Below, piece by piece: positions 9,248 through 21,545 of a stretch of DNA of 64,000 nucleotides. Origin of the DNA: Typhlomys cinereus (Eukaryota; Chordata; Mammalia; Rodentia; Platacanthomyidae); NCBI GenBank assembly GCA_023101885.1, contig JALPQD010000632.1, forward strand, positions 777,637 through 841,636, given 5' to 3'. Numbering within the stretch: the first letter of the stretch is position 1; every line of letters starts with the position of its first letter. The notes under the pieces were generated by a model. That model was not told where the DNA came from and did not search any database. It saw only the letters and a list, made by a program, of their open reading frames with translations. The position numbers and the translations under genes are program-made.

Positions 9248-12200
9248 CAGGTAGCTGTTCCAGTATTTCTTAAGAAATGATGGGTCGCATTTTGCATCCA
9301 ATTTTCGTTTTCACTCTTCTGTCTAAATAATCACCTTACTTTGTATGTCTATATCTACTTAATTTTGCTTCAAGTCTCATCTCTTTTATTCCATTTTGGC
9401 AGAAAGTTATCACTTACATCCCTTTATTTTACCCCTCTGAATTAGTTGGAGTCCTTCTGGTGATTTCATAGCTTTCCATTGGCTAGAATTTGTGTCATAT
9501 ACTTTAGTTTAATTTTCTTACTCCCAGCAAGTCTGGGAATCAAATGTTTATCTTGATCAATATTATATCCCATCTAGCACACAGCAGGGCACAAAGTAAG
9601 CCTCGAATGCATTATTTGTCAAATTAATGTATTGACGAATTTAGGATACAAGCAGATAAGTCACAGTTGGAAAAGGAATTTTTCCAACAAGTGAGAGTAT
9701 GCATTAGAAATGGATTCTCTTCCCACTGAGGGTGACAGCTCCTGCTGCTTCTAAGTATATACTTCATCTCTTTCCAACTAGTTCATAATTTTAAAGCTAC
9801 TCAGTTGAAGTAGTATTATCATAGCTCTTTCCTTTTGATCTATGATGCTATTTAGGGAACCCATTCTACCTTTGTATAAGTGTGCTAACCATAAAGTTTA
9901 AAGACAACTCAGGTGTGATATATAACATTATCATCTCTAGAACTGTGAGCAATAATCAGATTCCACATGATACAGAAATGCTTACCTCTATGCAGTTATA
10001 CCCAAAGCTGGCTCAGTAATGAAGTATATTGCACTCCTTTTCATAAGACTGAAAAACCTAAAAATGTAGTTATCTTCAATCTTGGAGTTTTGCTGCTAGA
10101 AAAGGAAAATGTTCTTCAAAGCAAGGGCAAATGCACTAGGGTTAAGTCCATTAATATAGCCACTGCTAACCTTTTTTGAAAATGATAGTGAAACACTGAT
10201 AATAGTAGTCTGAAATATTCTCAGCCATCTCTTTATTCTTATAGAGAATGACTTTATAAATTTTCATATGATTTGAGAAAAATTATATTACTGATTCTTT
10301 GTAGTATTTAAATCACTGTGGATTACAATTATCTTTTTTATGATGAAACCTTAAAATATTATAGTAACACATTCCACAGTGTATATTTCCATTATGAGAT
10401 AATATGAATCTTTTAGAAAGTATTTATTTAAAATAGGTATCAGTGAACTGCAGTTTGTGGGACAAATGTCCCACCTGTTAGTTCTGTAAACAAAGCCATA
10501 TACTTGATAATTTAGCAACAGTCCACAACAGTTTCAGTAGTAGCATTAAATGCCATTGACAGATACAGAATGTTTGACTTGCAAAGACAAAAATATTTAA
10601 TATCTAACTCTTAATGCAATAAACTGCAAACTTTTGATATAAAATTTTCTTGGACTGATTAACTTTATTAATCTGTACCATGTGCTGAAATGGTGAATTT
10701 ATGAACTAGTAACTTACTAATACTTAATGGAGATTTTTTTCATACTTTAAATTATACTTTCCCATTTTCAAAAGGCATTTCCTGATGGCATTGTGCTGTG
10801 ATTTAGTGAGTGAATTCCTATTTATTAATAGTTAAAAAAATTGGACTAGGAAAAGGAAGTAAAAAACTCATACTCAGTTTCTTCCACTGGGGCAAAATCA
10901 TTGTTCTCATTCTTTAGGATAGTTTTAAGATAAAAATAAGCAATAGATACATGTTAAGAATTTTCTTTTATGGTCATACAGATTTTAATGGTTTCTTCAT
11001 CTTGGGCGTCACTAATTACAACCATAACTTCTTTCAGTTACTATTTATCTGACAACTTGGCCAATGTTCTTATGGCTTTAATGATTCTACCACCTCAACT
11101 TTATTAATTAAACATGCATCCTTAGTTGTGGCTTACAATGGAACTCGTCTTTCTACTCTGGTCTGTACATTAGCTCATCTCAAGCCACTTGTACCAACTG
11201 TCTGTCTCATAATGTCTTTTAACAAGATGATTCAGCTTTATCCAGATAGAAAAAAAAATGACTCTGGCAGCAAGTTTATTTGGGATGATAGCTAGTTGAG
11301 AAGCCAGAATTTCGATACAACATAACATGATGGTTAACTTCATTCCATTTCGTTTTCACAGAAATTTCAGTATCAATTACTCCAGCATCTTTTTTAAAAT
11401 TTTCAGAGTATATAGTGCTATAATCAAGTGAAATCCTAATGAATAACCATGTGAAGGATGAAAATGGGGAAGACAAGTGACTACCTCAATGTGCAGATGA
11501 GAGGCATAATGAGGTATGGAGCCACACTGGAACAACGTTTACCTGTGAAGCTCTTTTACCAGAACTTATGAAGAACTTAAGGTTTCTAGTTTGTATGTTT
11601 GATTGAATGAAGTCCTAGCCAGTATTCATTTCTATGATTTCATGCCCTAATAGATAATGTTGCCCATGTATTCAGCTCAGCTGCTTAACAAAGAAAACAC
11701 TAGGGAATTCTTTGGAAAATCAGGTCTCCAAACACACACACACAAAAGCAGTTTACCAAAAGGGTTGTGGAGTTCTTTTAGAAGAGATTAAATGAAGTGC
11801 TGTTTCAACGTATTTCTTTAATTGATTTTTTTGGATTGCAGCAGGGTGCTGGGCTGTGGTAACTTGTAGCCTTTTCCAGATGTACTTTTTATAATTCAGC
11901 TGCTGTACTCACTGACCTTGGACTGACAGATATAAAACGGAGAAAACAAATAAAGGTAAATAGTAACACTGTGGGAGAATCAGGCCTATCATCTCACTGT
12001 CTTTTTCTGTTGTGATTGTCTCTTATCTTCCAGAGGAGAAAAAAAGCAGAAATAAAAAGACACTACATATTTCTTTTTGCGAAATCACTTCCATCCATCT
12101 AAGGTTAGTACTAAGTTTTAAGGGCACTACTCTTTATGATCTAAATCCACCCATGAAATATCAGATTCAGGTGTCAGGAAAGAAAGGAGGAAAAGGAGAA

Positions 12201-12344
12201 GAGTACTGCTTTTATTGTCTGTTTGGAAAATATACATAAAGACATCAACATTATCAGTTAGTATGTGAAGCCTTTGTTTATAAATTGTGTGACCAAGACC
12301 CAGTATCTTTAACATAAAGGTCAAAGACAGGCATGAACTTTAGG
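9248..12344. other. Unique AT-rich intronic DNA
   Basis: About 3 kb with no recognised repeat, exon or structured RNA. Open frames are short and lack domain similarity. Confidence 0.55.
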
Positions 12345-12530
12345 AAGATGTAAGTTCAGAGTCCTGCTGTCTTCATTTAATACCTAGGTGTCTTGGGATA
12401 TCCATTCCTTCTAGATCTTAGTTTCTGCCTATGGTAAATAAAAAATAATAATGTGGCACCTGCCTCAGAAGGAAGGCATAAGGATGAACAGAACAATACA
12501 CGAAAAATATGTGGGCCAATACCTTGTAAA
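12345..12530 (+). repeat. MIR-like SINE, old
   Basis: Shows the order TTCAGAGTCCTG, AGATCTTAGTTTCTGCC, GTAAATAAAAAATAATAATG, CACCTGCCTCA and AAGGATGAACAGAACAATAC of an MIR 3' half, with high divergence. Confidence 0.5.
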
Positions 12531-13894
12531 GCAAGACAGTAGTGCATGTTAGCTCTAAGATAAATATTAGCATATCTGGGTTAATGCAAAGGCCATGGGA
12601 GTAATTGAAATGAAAGCAGGTATTAGCTTTGAAAACAGTTATGTTATGCCTATGTATTATTGAAATAGAACCAGACTATGTGACTGTAGAGATACCCCCT
12701 CACAGAGCTAAACCTGAAGTGACAATGTTGTTTTGCCTGATTTCCATCGGGCCTTTGTTGATAAAGTACAGTTTCTCTAATACACTCAATATGAAGCATT
12801 TATTCATCCAGATAATAGAAACAAATCCATGCATTCAAATGCTTCTCCGAGTCAGAGATCAAGATGGAAATCCCCAGAATCATAGAGATTTGTGTCTATA
12901 AACTTGCTTATTATATTCACATTCAAGGAGCTTGGAAGGGGTAGTGTCAGCTTTTTAACCAGGTCTTTTCATTACTTCTCCCTGTTGGGGTTGTAGCACA
13001 CGCTGGGAGTGACCTCCAGAGAGTCCTCCAGCTGTATGCAGAAAGAAAATTGAATCTGAAAGCTTTATTAGACAAGTTTGTCTTTCGGCTGGTGGGAGTG
13101 ACTGTCAGATGCATTGGAAAAAAATAAAATTTCTTGTGAAACTGGGTCTTGACCTTGAAAACAACCCAAATCAAAGTGCACAATTCAATTTAGTGATGTC
13201 CTTATTTGTTAAACATAGAGTACAGATTCAAAAGAGAAAGGCATTTTTTTTTTACCTTACAGAAATAAGAATCAACAAGAAAAGGAATGGAGCTTCTCTT
13301 TTGATCATGATGGACTTAGTAAGCAATATGTTTATTATGAAGCCATAGGATTAAAATATGTTGGACACTGTAATGACTTCTCTCCCTCCCTTTAGCATAA
13401 GACAGAAAATTACCATGTCTATTTATCATCCACAGGGAATGTTACACATGGCTTTTTATATATTTTAAATTTCCATGATACTAAAGAATAATTATGGGAA
13501 CCTAAGATGACATCAGAAATTGAATGTTTGAATTCATTCATGTCAACCTTGTCTGTGCATTTACAGTGGTATGTTATTTAGATTCCCTTTCGTATTGATA
13601 AGCAATGAGTTTTTGAGGACCTGATAATTATTGCTGGAACGGGACCTGAAGGCATCATACTTCCACTGTTTTTTATTATAGATAGATCTATATTTTAATT
13701 TCAGGACTGATTTAATTAGTGGTATTAGCAATTTTACCTTAATGTTAAAATACTTACCTTGAAGGGCTAAGAACTTATGGTCAGAATGTTGGAAGTAAGA
13801 GTAAACAACATTTGCAAAGTGATGAAAGATAAGAGAAGGGTTAACTACATGAATTTTGAGAGAAAACATGTAAAACAGAGGTTCTTAAGTTGGG
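12531..13894. other. Unique intronic DNA
   Basis: Includes a slightly GC-richer block at 12945-13110. No element or exon recognised. Confidence 0.5.
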
Positions 13895-14318
13895 TAGTGT
13901 TCCAGTTTATCTATATATTGCCGATAAACTCACAACCAAAGAGCTTAGAGGAAAGAACAGGGAGTTTTACTCTTTCTTACCCAGTTAAAGTTAATATTCA
14001 AGTCTGACAGAAGAGTTGATTTCAAAACTAGGTGCCAGTGGACTTAACAATACTATATCCACAGGATTGTACACTTAACTTGCCAGATGTCAAGTCTGTT
14101 CAATAGTTTATGCTGAAACATGCCACTATACTAATATGCCAGCTCTCTCTGTCTTATTCACCTGCCCTGGGAATGGTCTACCCACTGCAGGCTGGGTCTT
14201 CCCACATCAATCCTTCCCTCTTGCTTAGGACTTGCCCTAACTACTAATTCCATACTGATGTGCCCAGAGGTCAGACTTCTATTGTCAAGTATTAAACCTG
14301 TATCTAACTAGTACAGGT
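13895..14318 (-). mobile_element. MT-like MaLR solo LTR
   Basis: The minus strand follows the rodent MT LTR: a CTTGACAATAG start, GATTGATGTGGGAAGACCCAGCC, a CCTGTGGATATAG block and an AAACTCCCTGTTCTTTC...AAGCTCTTTGGT polyadenylation region. No internal coding region adjoins it. Confidence 0.75.
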
Positions 14319-14343
14319 CTCAAAAGTTTACGTATAGATCATG

Positions 14344-14597
14344 GTGAGTTGGAGAGATGGCTCAAGCGTTAAGACTCTGCCTTGAAAGCAGAAGGTCCTG
14401 AATTTGGATCTCAAGTCTCACACCAAAAAAATTGTCAGAGGGAAACAACAATAGACTGAATTTCTAGCCCTGGTGGGCAGAGCCTGGGAAATCCCAGAGC
14501 AAAGCAAAAAGGAGGTAGAAGCAGTCCAGGATGATTCCTGAAGTCACCTTTGGTCCTCCACAGGGACATAGAGTACCCTCGGATACAGATACACATA

Positions 14598-14650
<53 letters not shown>
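14344..14650 (+). repeat. ID-headed (CA)n-tailed SINE, complete
   Basis: Has the head GTTGGAGAGATGGCTCAAGCG with an A-box-like TGGCTCAAGCG and a B-box-like GAATTTGGATC. The shared body follows (GCAGAGCCTGGGAAATCC, GCAGTCCAGGATGATTCC, CCTCCACAGGGACA), then (CA)n. These tRNA-like boxes make it a RNA polymerase III retroposon, not a tRNA gene. Confidence 0.85.
14599..14650. repeat. (AC)26 microsatellite (SINE tail)
   Basis: Uninterrupted AC dinucleotides. Cys/Val open frames on the other strand are artefacts of this run. Confidence 0.97.
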
Positions 14651-14655
<5 letters not shown>

Positions 14656-14759
14656 ATATTTTTAAAAAAGAATAGATTGTGGTTAGATGTGGGCAGAAGT
14701 TTTGCAAGAAAATCATAACATCCCCAGTTGATGCTGAAATACAATTTACCACTGACATT

Positions 14760-15360
14760 GTGATAGAAAAACTGTCATCTACTATATATATGCAGGAAAA
14801 AAGATTGAACTATATAAGAATAGAGGTTTGGGTCTAGATTCTGCCACTCAACTGCTAATCAAAATTTCCTAATTTCCCTGGTATTATAACTATATGAAAA
14901 GCCTGATATACTTAATCCAGCTGTACAGTAAATATGCCTGTGTAGATGTTTGAAGAAAATAATTTACTTCAAAGTGATCTATGTAGAAATCACCAAGACC
15001 AAACATACATGGTGAAAGCATGTACAGACAGGAAAGGAGCATATAGACTTTGGTATATGATCTGGTTTTGAACAGGACAGTAATTATGGAGCTATGTCCA
15101 ATTCTGGAGCCCTCAATAGGAAAATAATATCGAAAACTACTTGGGAGGATGGGAAGTTGAGCACATTTTCGAAGAGATTTTATTGATAATCTATGAAGAC
15201 TCATCTAATTTACACTAGAGAAGTAAAGTTTGAAGAACAAATTTGTAGCTGCTAGTGTCAGCTGTTAACATGACATGTGGAGTTAAGAATCTGAACAAGG
15301 CTATGAGGAAGTATTTATTTAAGACAGAACTCTGAGGCAGCCTATAGGAGACTATCTTAA
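14760..15360. other. Unique intronic DNA
   Basis: No element or exon recognised. Confidence 0.5.
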
Positions 15361-15364
15361 TTGT

Positions 15365-15660
15365 TTTATTTGCAGTTGGAAGTTCCAGACCATTTTGGGT
15401 GGCACCATTCCCTGGGAAGGTGGATAAAATGGAAAAAATTAGTCAGCATTTTGGCAATCTGGTATACTAGAAAGCAAGTATTCAATATTGATTCTTCTCA
15501 TCTGCTCTTGACTTTGGATATGGTATGGTCAGTTCTCTTGGCTCCTGCTGGCAACTCTCATGCCAGGATGAACTGTAACCTGGAATTCTTCACTGGAATA
15601 AAATCCCTTGTTCACTGGGTCAGATATTTATCACAGCAAAAAGTTACAAAACTAAGACAG
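15365..15660 (+). mobile_element. MT-like MaLR LTR, 5'-truncated
   Basis: Contains GGTGGCACCATTCCCTGGGA, a CTCTTGACTTTGGATATGGT block, GATGAACTGTAACCTGGAA, AATAAAATCCCTTGTTC and ends AAACTAAGACA, matching the 3' two-thirds of rodent MT LTRs. The 5' part is missing. Confidence 0.75.
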
Positions 15661-16354
15661 ATCATCCAAGAATGAAGGGACACTAAGTGGATGGGTAACA
15701 AAAAATGTCCTACCCAATGACCCATTTACCTAGTACCTGGATTTGAATTAGGCAATTGAACATGACAACAATTGTGGAATGCCATGTACTTTTCATTACT
15801 TAAGAAGAGAGTAGAAAGTTAACTTCTAGAATACTGCTTCAGAGAGAGAGAGAGCTGATCATAAAGAGAGATCAAGAAAGCAGAAGAGTGGGAGACAGAG
15901 ACACACAGAGAGAGGAGGAACCTAATGAACACTCTTATGATAGCGTGGAAGAATGAATGGGCTCTCAAATACCTTCCAGGCTATAATTTTAGACTCTACA
16001 ATTTAACTGTAAAAGTACTACAGTTTTGCTGAGAAATCTTTCTTTTATAGCTATTGAATGAAGTTTCATGAAGCATTATGGACACATGTTGAAGCCTTCT
16101 GGTATGAACTGTAAGTACATCTATTCACCAAATCTCATGTAGCTGATTAAATAGTCTAATTTTCTCTTGATATGACATCAAATCTTATTAACTATACTAC
16201 TGACTCAGATCCTTTCTTGGAGGCCGTTAAGTAGTATAAGGAGGGCAAGGTAATTTTACTGTAATCAACATTTCATTTGTGATAAAATACAAGACAGGTG
16301 AAATATGCTCTAATGATCAGAATGCTTTATTACCTACTGCTAGTCTGGAAATAA
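15661..16354. other. Unique intronic DNA with short GA runs
   Basis: A purine-rich patch lies at 15838-15920 (GAGAGAG...). Otherwise unremarkable. Confidence 0.5.
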
Positions 16355-17041
<687 letters not shown>

Positions 17042-17465
17042 GCATGGTAGTCAGCTATAGATGTCAGCTTGACTATTGAAGAGAGAGGCTTTGGACACAT
17101 GTGACAAATTAGTACTTGAGGTAAGCTTTGAGCAAGCTTGTGGGAGATTAATTGATGTGGAATGACCCAGCCTGTGATTGTGAATGCCATTCACTGTGTA
17201 GGTAGATAAAATGGGGAGCACTGTTTCATAACTGGGGATACTTATGCATATTGCATGCAGGTATTGTGACCAAAAAAGTGCGCCCCTCTCTTCATAATCC
17301 CTGTGGATATAGTGTTGCCAGTTTTTTTTGTTCTTGATATTGTTATGAACTCTCCTGCCAAAATGGACTATGAAGTCTAACCAGAATCATAAACAAGACT
17401 AAAACTCTTTGTTTCCTAAAGTTGTTGGGTTGTGATATTAATCAGCAACATGACGAGACCCTAGA
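17042..17465 (+). mobile_element. MT-like MaLR solo LTR
   Basis: Shows ATGTCAGCTTGACTATTG, GATTAATTGATGTGGAATGACCCAGCC, CCTGTGGATATAGTG, AAATGGACTATGAAGTC and a terminal TTGTTTCCTAAAGTTG block in MT order. Confidence 0.75.
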
Positions 17466-17607
17466 ACAAGAGGCTCCATATTCTTAGTACAAAAAATCTT
17501 CCTAGTAGTGTATGAGAACTTAGAAAGTAGGTTCAATGACAATATTATAACTATAAAAACAGTGACAAGATCATGTGTTTAATATTTTTGACATGGAAAT
17601 CCGTTTT

Positions 17608-17690
17608 ATTTTTTAATGCACTTGGAGATAGAACTCTTGTGCATGTTAAACAAGTCTTCTACACTGAGCTGTATCTTCATCCTGTGATCC
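17608..17690 (-). repeat. ID-like SINE (tRNA-derived), minus strand
   Basis: On the minus strand: ACAGCTCAGTGTAGAAGACTTGTTTAACATGCACAAG, the ID core with its anticodon-loop-like CATGC segment. Confidence 0.65.
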
Positions 17691-17702
17691 TGTTTTAATG
17701 AA

Positions 17703-18078
17703 CAACTGACAGGCTGGTTTCCACAGACACTGCTTTGCTTTATCTGAACATCTCAGTCAAGGCAGAAACACCTGGGAGGCAGGCCTCGGGGCATGCATGT
17801 ATGAGACTGTTTTGAATGCTTTCACTGAGGTGGGTGGGACTATTCCCTAGGCATGGGAAGGACAAAGCTCACTGAGCACAATCATATGCATGCATTCACC
17901 CTTTATATTCTGTTCTGGTTTATAAATGTGATGTGACCAGCTGCTTCAGGTTCCTGGTGCTGGGACTTCCCATGTGATGCTGGGCCAAAACCTTGAACTG
18001 CTTGATGAAATAAACCTTTGTTCCCATAAGTCACTTGACTTGGGTACTTTATTGCAACAATAGACAATGAAAAAAGAC
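17703..18078 (+). mobile_element. MT-like MaLR solo LTR
   Basis: Contains CCCTAGGCATGGGAAGGA, a CATGCATTCACC block, ATGTGATGTGACCAGCTGC, GGTTCCTGGTGC, AATAAACCTTTGTTCCCATAAG and a terminal ACTTTATTGCAACAATAGACAA, in the order of MT LTRs. Confidence 0.75.
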
Positions 18079-18566
18079 AGAGGATTGTCTTCTGTGTTCA
18101 CAGTTAACTTTGGACCTCACCTCTTGGTTCCCTGATTTTGAGGAAGAAGAAAGTATCACAACTGCACTTGTCTTAGAGATTTAGATACAGGGTGAAAGGA
18201 GGAAAGGGGCATCATCAATGGCCTGCCGTACCCTTTAACAGTGCCACCTGAAAGGAAGGGCTCTTGGAGGTTCATTAGGGAAAAGCTACTTCCTGGTAAA
18301 GTATGAATAATTCATGGATAGCTTTCTTTTTCATATTTTCCTTATTTCTAATCTATTTTTTGTATGATTTGTAGCCAAAAGAATGGGACCTGAGTAGTAA
18401 CTCTTACCCTAGGTAGAGGTATAAATTATAAATTGCTATTGTAAAATCGCAATGCTATGCTCTCATGCCCCTATACACCCCACCTTCTAAAGTAATCCAA
18501 ATGGGCTGCTCATCACCTGAACAAGAAAAGGCCCTTCTGAAAGGAGTAACTTCAAGAACAAGAACA
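18079..18566. other. Unique intronic DNA
   Basis: No element or exon recognised. Confidence 0.5.
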
Positions 18567-18799
18567 GGGGCTGCTGAGATGGCTCAAGGGTTAACTGTCT
18601 CTCTCTCCCTCTCTCTGTCTCTCTCCCTCCCTCTCTCAGAAAATCTGAGTGCTAATCCCAGATACCATGTAAAACATGCCAGGTGGAAATGCAGGGGGTC
18701 TGCACTTCTGACTCTGGAAGAAAGAGTCTAGGAGACTCCAGGGTGCATCAAAGAGGAGGTGGAAGCAATCCAGGATGACTCCTGAAGTCACCCTTGGGC

Positions 18800-18851
<52 letters not shown>
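18567..18851 (+). repeat. ID-headed (CA)n-tailed SINE with a CT expansion in the head
   Basis: Head GGGGCTGCTGAGATGGCTCAAGGGTTAA is followed at 18598-18638 by CTCTCTCCCTCTCTCTGTCTCT where other copies read GACTCTGCCT. The body (ATGCCAGGTGGAAATG, GCAATCCAGGATGACTCC) and (CA)n tail (18802-18851) are normal. Confidence 0.82.
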
Positions 18852-18853
<2 letters not shown>

Positions 18854-19569
18854 TTAACAGACCTGAAGATACACTAATAAGATGGAGAATGGTAAGATAC
18901 ATACTTGCACTTAGGAAACCCATTCCTAGATGCCCACATTGTCATTGCTAGGTCTGCCTGCTTTCTGACTTCTAACTCAGGAAAGTATAACCTTCTTTTC
19001 CCTCTTTCCATCCCAGTGTCCTGAATACTGGCAAAATCCTAAATGTGTATGCTCTGATGACACTGGGCATTTTCCCTTTCTCTGAAGTCCTTTGCCCTGC
19101 AGCTACTTAAAGACTTCCATTGCTGAACCTGACTACTTTCTGGATCTCTAACTCAGAAAGCTTGACCTTTTCTCTTCCTCTTCTTCCACCAGCTGCTGAC
19201 AGCTCCAGCTTACCTATCCTGCTGCTTGTTCCTCTCACACTCAGATGAACTGGTCCTTAAGTTTCCTCCAGAGCAATGTTTAAAATCTATTATCTATGAG
19301 ACCAAAAACCTTGTGCTCCCTGCTGATACTTTTCACAATCTTCATTTTCTCACAATTTAATCTAAACCAGTACATAGTGGTTTGCCAAGATTGATTCAAG
19401 TTATAATGAACCTCGGGCCTGTATTAAGCTGTTTAGATATTTAAATATTATTGAAGTGATATTAAACTATTCTGTTAACCTCTGAGAAGGTGAATGAAGT
19501 TCAAATAATAAAAATAACATTGCATAAGTAATATTTCATTGGAATCTAGCTTTCAAGAGATATGGTGTG
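18852..19569. other. Unique intronic DNA
   Basis: Contains two related CTGACTTCTAACTCAG-like / ATCTCTAACTCAG-like patches about 190 bp apart. No element assigned. Confidence 0.45.
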
Positions 19570-19715
19570 CCAATTAGTAGCATAAGTTTTGGAATCAGAG
19601 ACTTAACTAACGTTTGAATACTCACTGTACCCACTAGTTTTGAAATGCTGGCCTACTCACTAAACCTCTTTGTCCCTGAACTTTCTCATTAAAACATGGG
19701 AATCACAGCATCACC
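19570..19715 (+). repeat. MIR SINE
   Basis: TTTTGGAATCAGAGACTTAAC, ACTAAACCTCTTTG and TTCTCATTAAAACATGGGAATCA follow the MIR core and 3' order. Confidence 0.8.
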
Positions 19716-19964
19716 CATATTCTTGACAGCAGGATTTGAGTAGAGGTGGTTTAACTGCATTGGAGGTGATCTCAGAACGTCATACTAGGGATATGAATGG
19801 AGTGCAAAGGAAACTTTGGGACATGCTATGCTAATTAAACAGGTTGTCATGGAGGCAATTTGGCTCAATCTATTGGAAACTTTCAGAAGGGAAAATATCC
19901 AAGAGGAGTCTTACCTAGGGGATAAGAAGATGCAATATTTAATCTCGAGCTTACCTCCAACAGT

Positions 19965-20400
19965 CATTGTCACAGTTTGCCTACATGCTGCCAATAAATT
20001 TATGACCAAATGCTTTAAGGGAACAATGAGGTTTTATTCTGGCTTGTGATTCTTGGCTACAGTTCCTTGTCCAGCTTGGCAGGAAAGCTCCTAACAATAT
20101 CAGGAGCCAAGGGAACTGGCCACACCATATCCACATAATGGCTGAGTTAAGGGACAACTCTCACTTGCCAGATCAGTATGCCTGGCCAAATACACTGAAG
20201 AACAACAACTTCTTCTACCAAACTCCCTCTATCTAATTTACCTGCTAAGGGACTAGTCCCACCCACCATGGGCTGGGCCTTCTCCATCAATTTGACAATC
20301 TCCTGCAGGCTTGCTCAGGGCTTAACTCAAATATTAATTTTTCACATCCATGCCCAGAGCTCAAAGTTTTCTATTTTCAAGTTGACACTTTTACCATGAG
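19965..20400 (-). mobile_element. MT-like MaLR solo LTR
   Basis: The minus strand reads GTCAACTTGAAAATAG-like start, GGCCCAGCCCATGGTGGG, GGATATGGTGTGGCC and a terminal GAACTGTAGCCAAGAATC region, as in other MT-like copies here. Confidence 0.75.
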
Positions 20401-20424
20401 AGTGATTAAGTACTATTGTTGGGA

Positions 20425-20727
20425 ATTAAATAAACCCAATTCTGGCTTTTATTCTGGGAACACTGGGGTGGAATCTGAGTTCAAGGAAGTACCTATCTGG
20501 CCCCTTCCTTAAAAAATTAATACAGCTTGGCCTGTCCATCACTTGTCTTGGTATCCATCTTCCAGGTAACCTGATCCTGCTGGGGATGGATGTCCTAAAG
20601 AGATGGGAGGGTCTTAATGTGTTCTTCCCAGAAGACTTTTTCTCAGTTCCTTTCTCTGGAAGGAACCTGCAGAAGCAGGAGTTACAGAGGCTCCATCATG
20701 TAAACTTCAAGCCTTCTGCTCTTTGAA
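20425..20727 (+). pseudogene. Short open stretch with retroviral-protease-like end (tentative)
   Basis: About 100 codons without a stop, ending TGA near 20727, with no proper start codon near its beginning. One segment reads PGNLILLGMDVLKRW, resembling the C-terminal (LLGxDxL) motif of retropepsins. It lies between two MT-like LTRs in opposite orientation (19965-20400 minus, 21130-21545 plus). It may be a fragment of an endogenous retroelement, or chance similarity. The catalytic DTG/DSG motif is not visible. Confidence 0.25.
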
Positions 20728-21129
20728 CTCTCAGCTCAGGGACCAGAACTTTTCATTGTTCTACGATCTGTGCTGATTTCCGAAGTCCAAAATGGTTTTC
20801 CCAGCTAATTTCCCTCTCCCATCGACTTCCGGGATTCCTAGCTTCTATCTTCAGATCAACCCTGATCATGCTATTTTCTTCTTTGAAAGAAACTTATGGA
20901 CTCTCAGCATTTGTCCTGCCTTCTGAATCATTATTTGGTGGAGAAAGGACATCTTTAAGATGGCATTACTGGCTGGTGTTTCCTTTGTACCACTTCCAGC
21001 TGAATCTGTAAGTGGAAGAGTTTCTCCATAATTGGCGTAAGCACTAGAGAAGGCTGCAAGCACTTGTCTGTAGAAGACTCAGACTCATGGCAAAGCCTAG
21101 TGCTGAGGGATATGGGTAGTAACTTGTCA
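20728..21129. other. Unassigned, moderately GC-rich intronic DNA
   Basis: No element recognised. It could belong with the preceding retroelement-like stretch. Confidence 0.4.
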
Positions 21130-21545
21130 TGGTCAGGCACAGGTGTCAACTTGACAGGTGAGGGTTTGAGCTCTGGGCACATTTGTAGAGAATTAGTGGT
21201 TGAGTTAGGCCCAGAGCAAAACTGCAGGAAATTGTCTAGCTGATGGGGAAGGCCCAGCTCATGGTGGATTAGACTAGGTGCTGGAATAAAATACAGACAT
21301 CTGGTTGAGAGAGTCGGCATTCTTGTGTACACTTGGCCAGACATGCTGGTCTGGCAAGTAAGGATTGTCCTTCTCTCAGCCATTATGTTGAGATGGTGTG
21401 GCCAGTTCCCTCAGTCCTGGTGTTGGTGCGTGCTTTCCCATCAAGCTGGACTACAAACTGTACCCAGACTATCAGTAAGAAAATAAACCCCTTGTTCCCG
21501 TAAGCTGTCTGCTGGTCATTTATCAGCAACCATGCCGGCAAACTA
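21130..21545 (+). mobile_element. MT-like MaLR solo LTR, well preserved
   Basis: GGTGTCAACTTGACAGGTGA, AAGGCCCAGCTCATGG, GAGATGGTGTGGCCAG, AAGCTGGACTACAAACTG and AATAAACCCCTTGTTCCCG occur in the order expected of MT LTRs. Confidence 0.82.

Noticed and set aside
13060..13090. AAAGCTTTATTAGACAAG, superficially like part of a retroviral leader
   Set aside because: Isolated short similarity with no LTR borders or neighbouring retroviral sequence.
13870..13895. CAGAGGTTCTTAAGTTGGG, similar to a hAT terminal inverted repeat
   Set aside because: Only one terminus is visible and an LTR follows directly. Too short to call.
14344..14420. tRNA-like head with A-box and B-box motifs
   Set aside because: It belongs to a SINE. 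There is no cloverleaf with acceptor pairing and it is followed by SINE body and tail.
14435..14758. Cys/Val-rich open frames, also at 18636-18923, 31838-32144 and 33391-33645
   Set aside because: They are translated (CA)n/(TG)n tails of SINEs.
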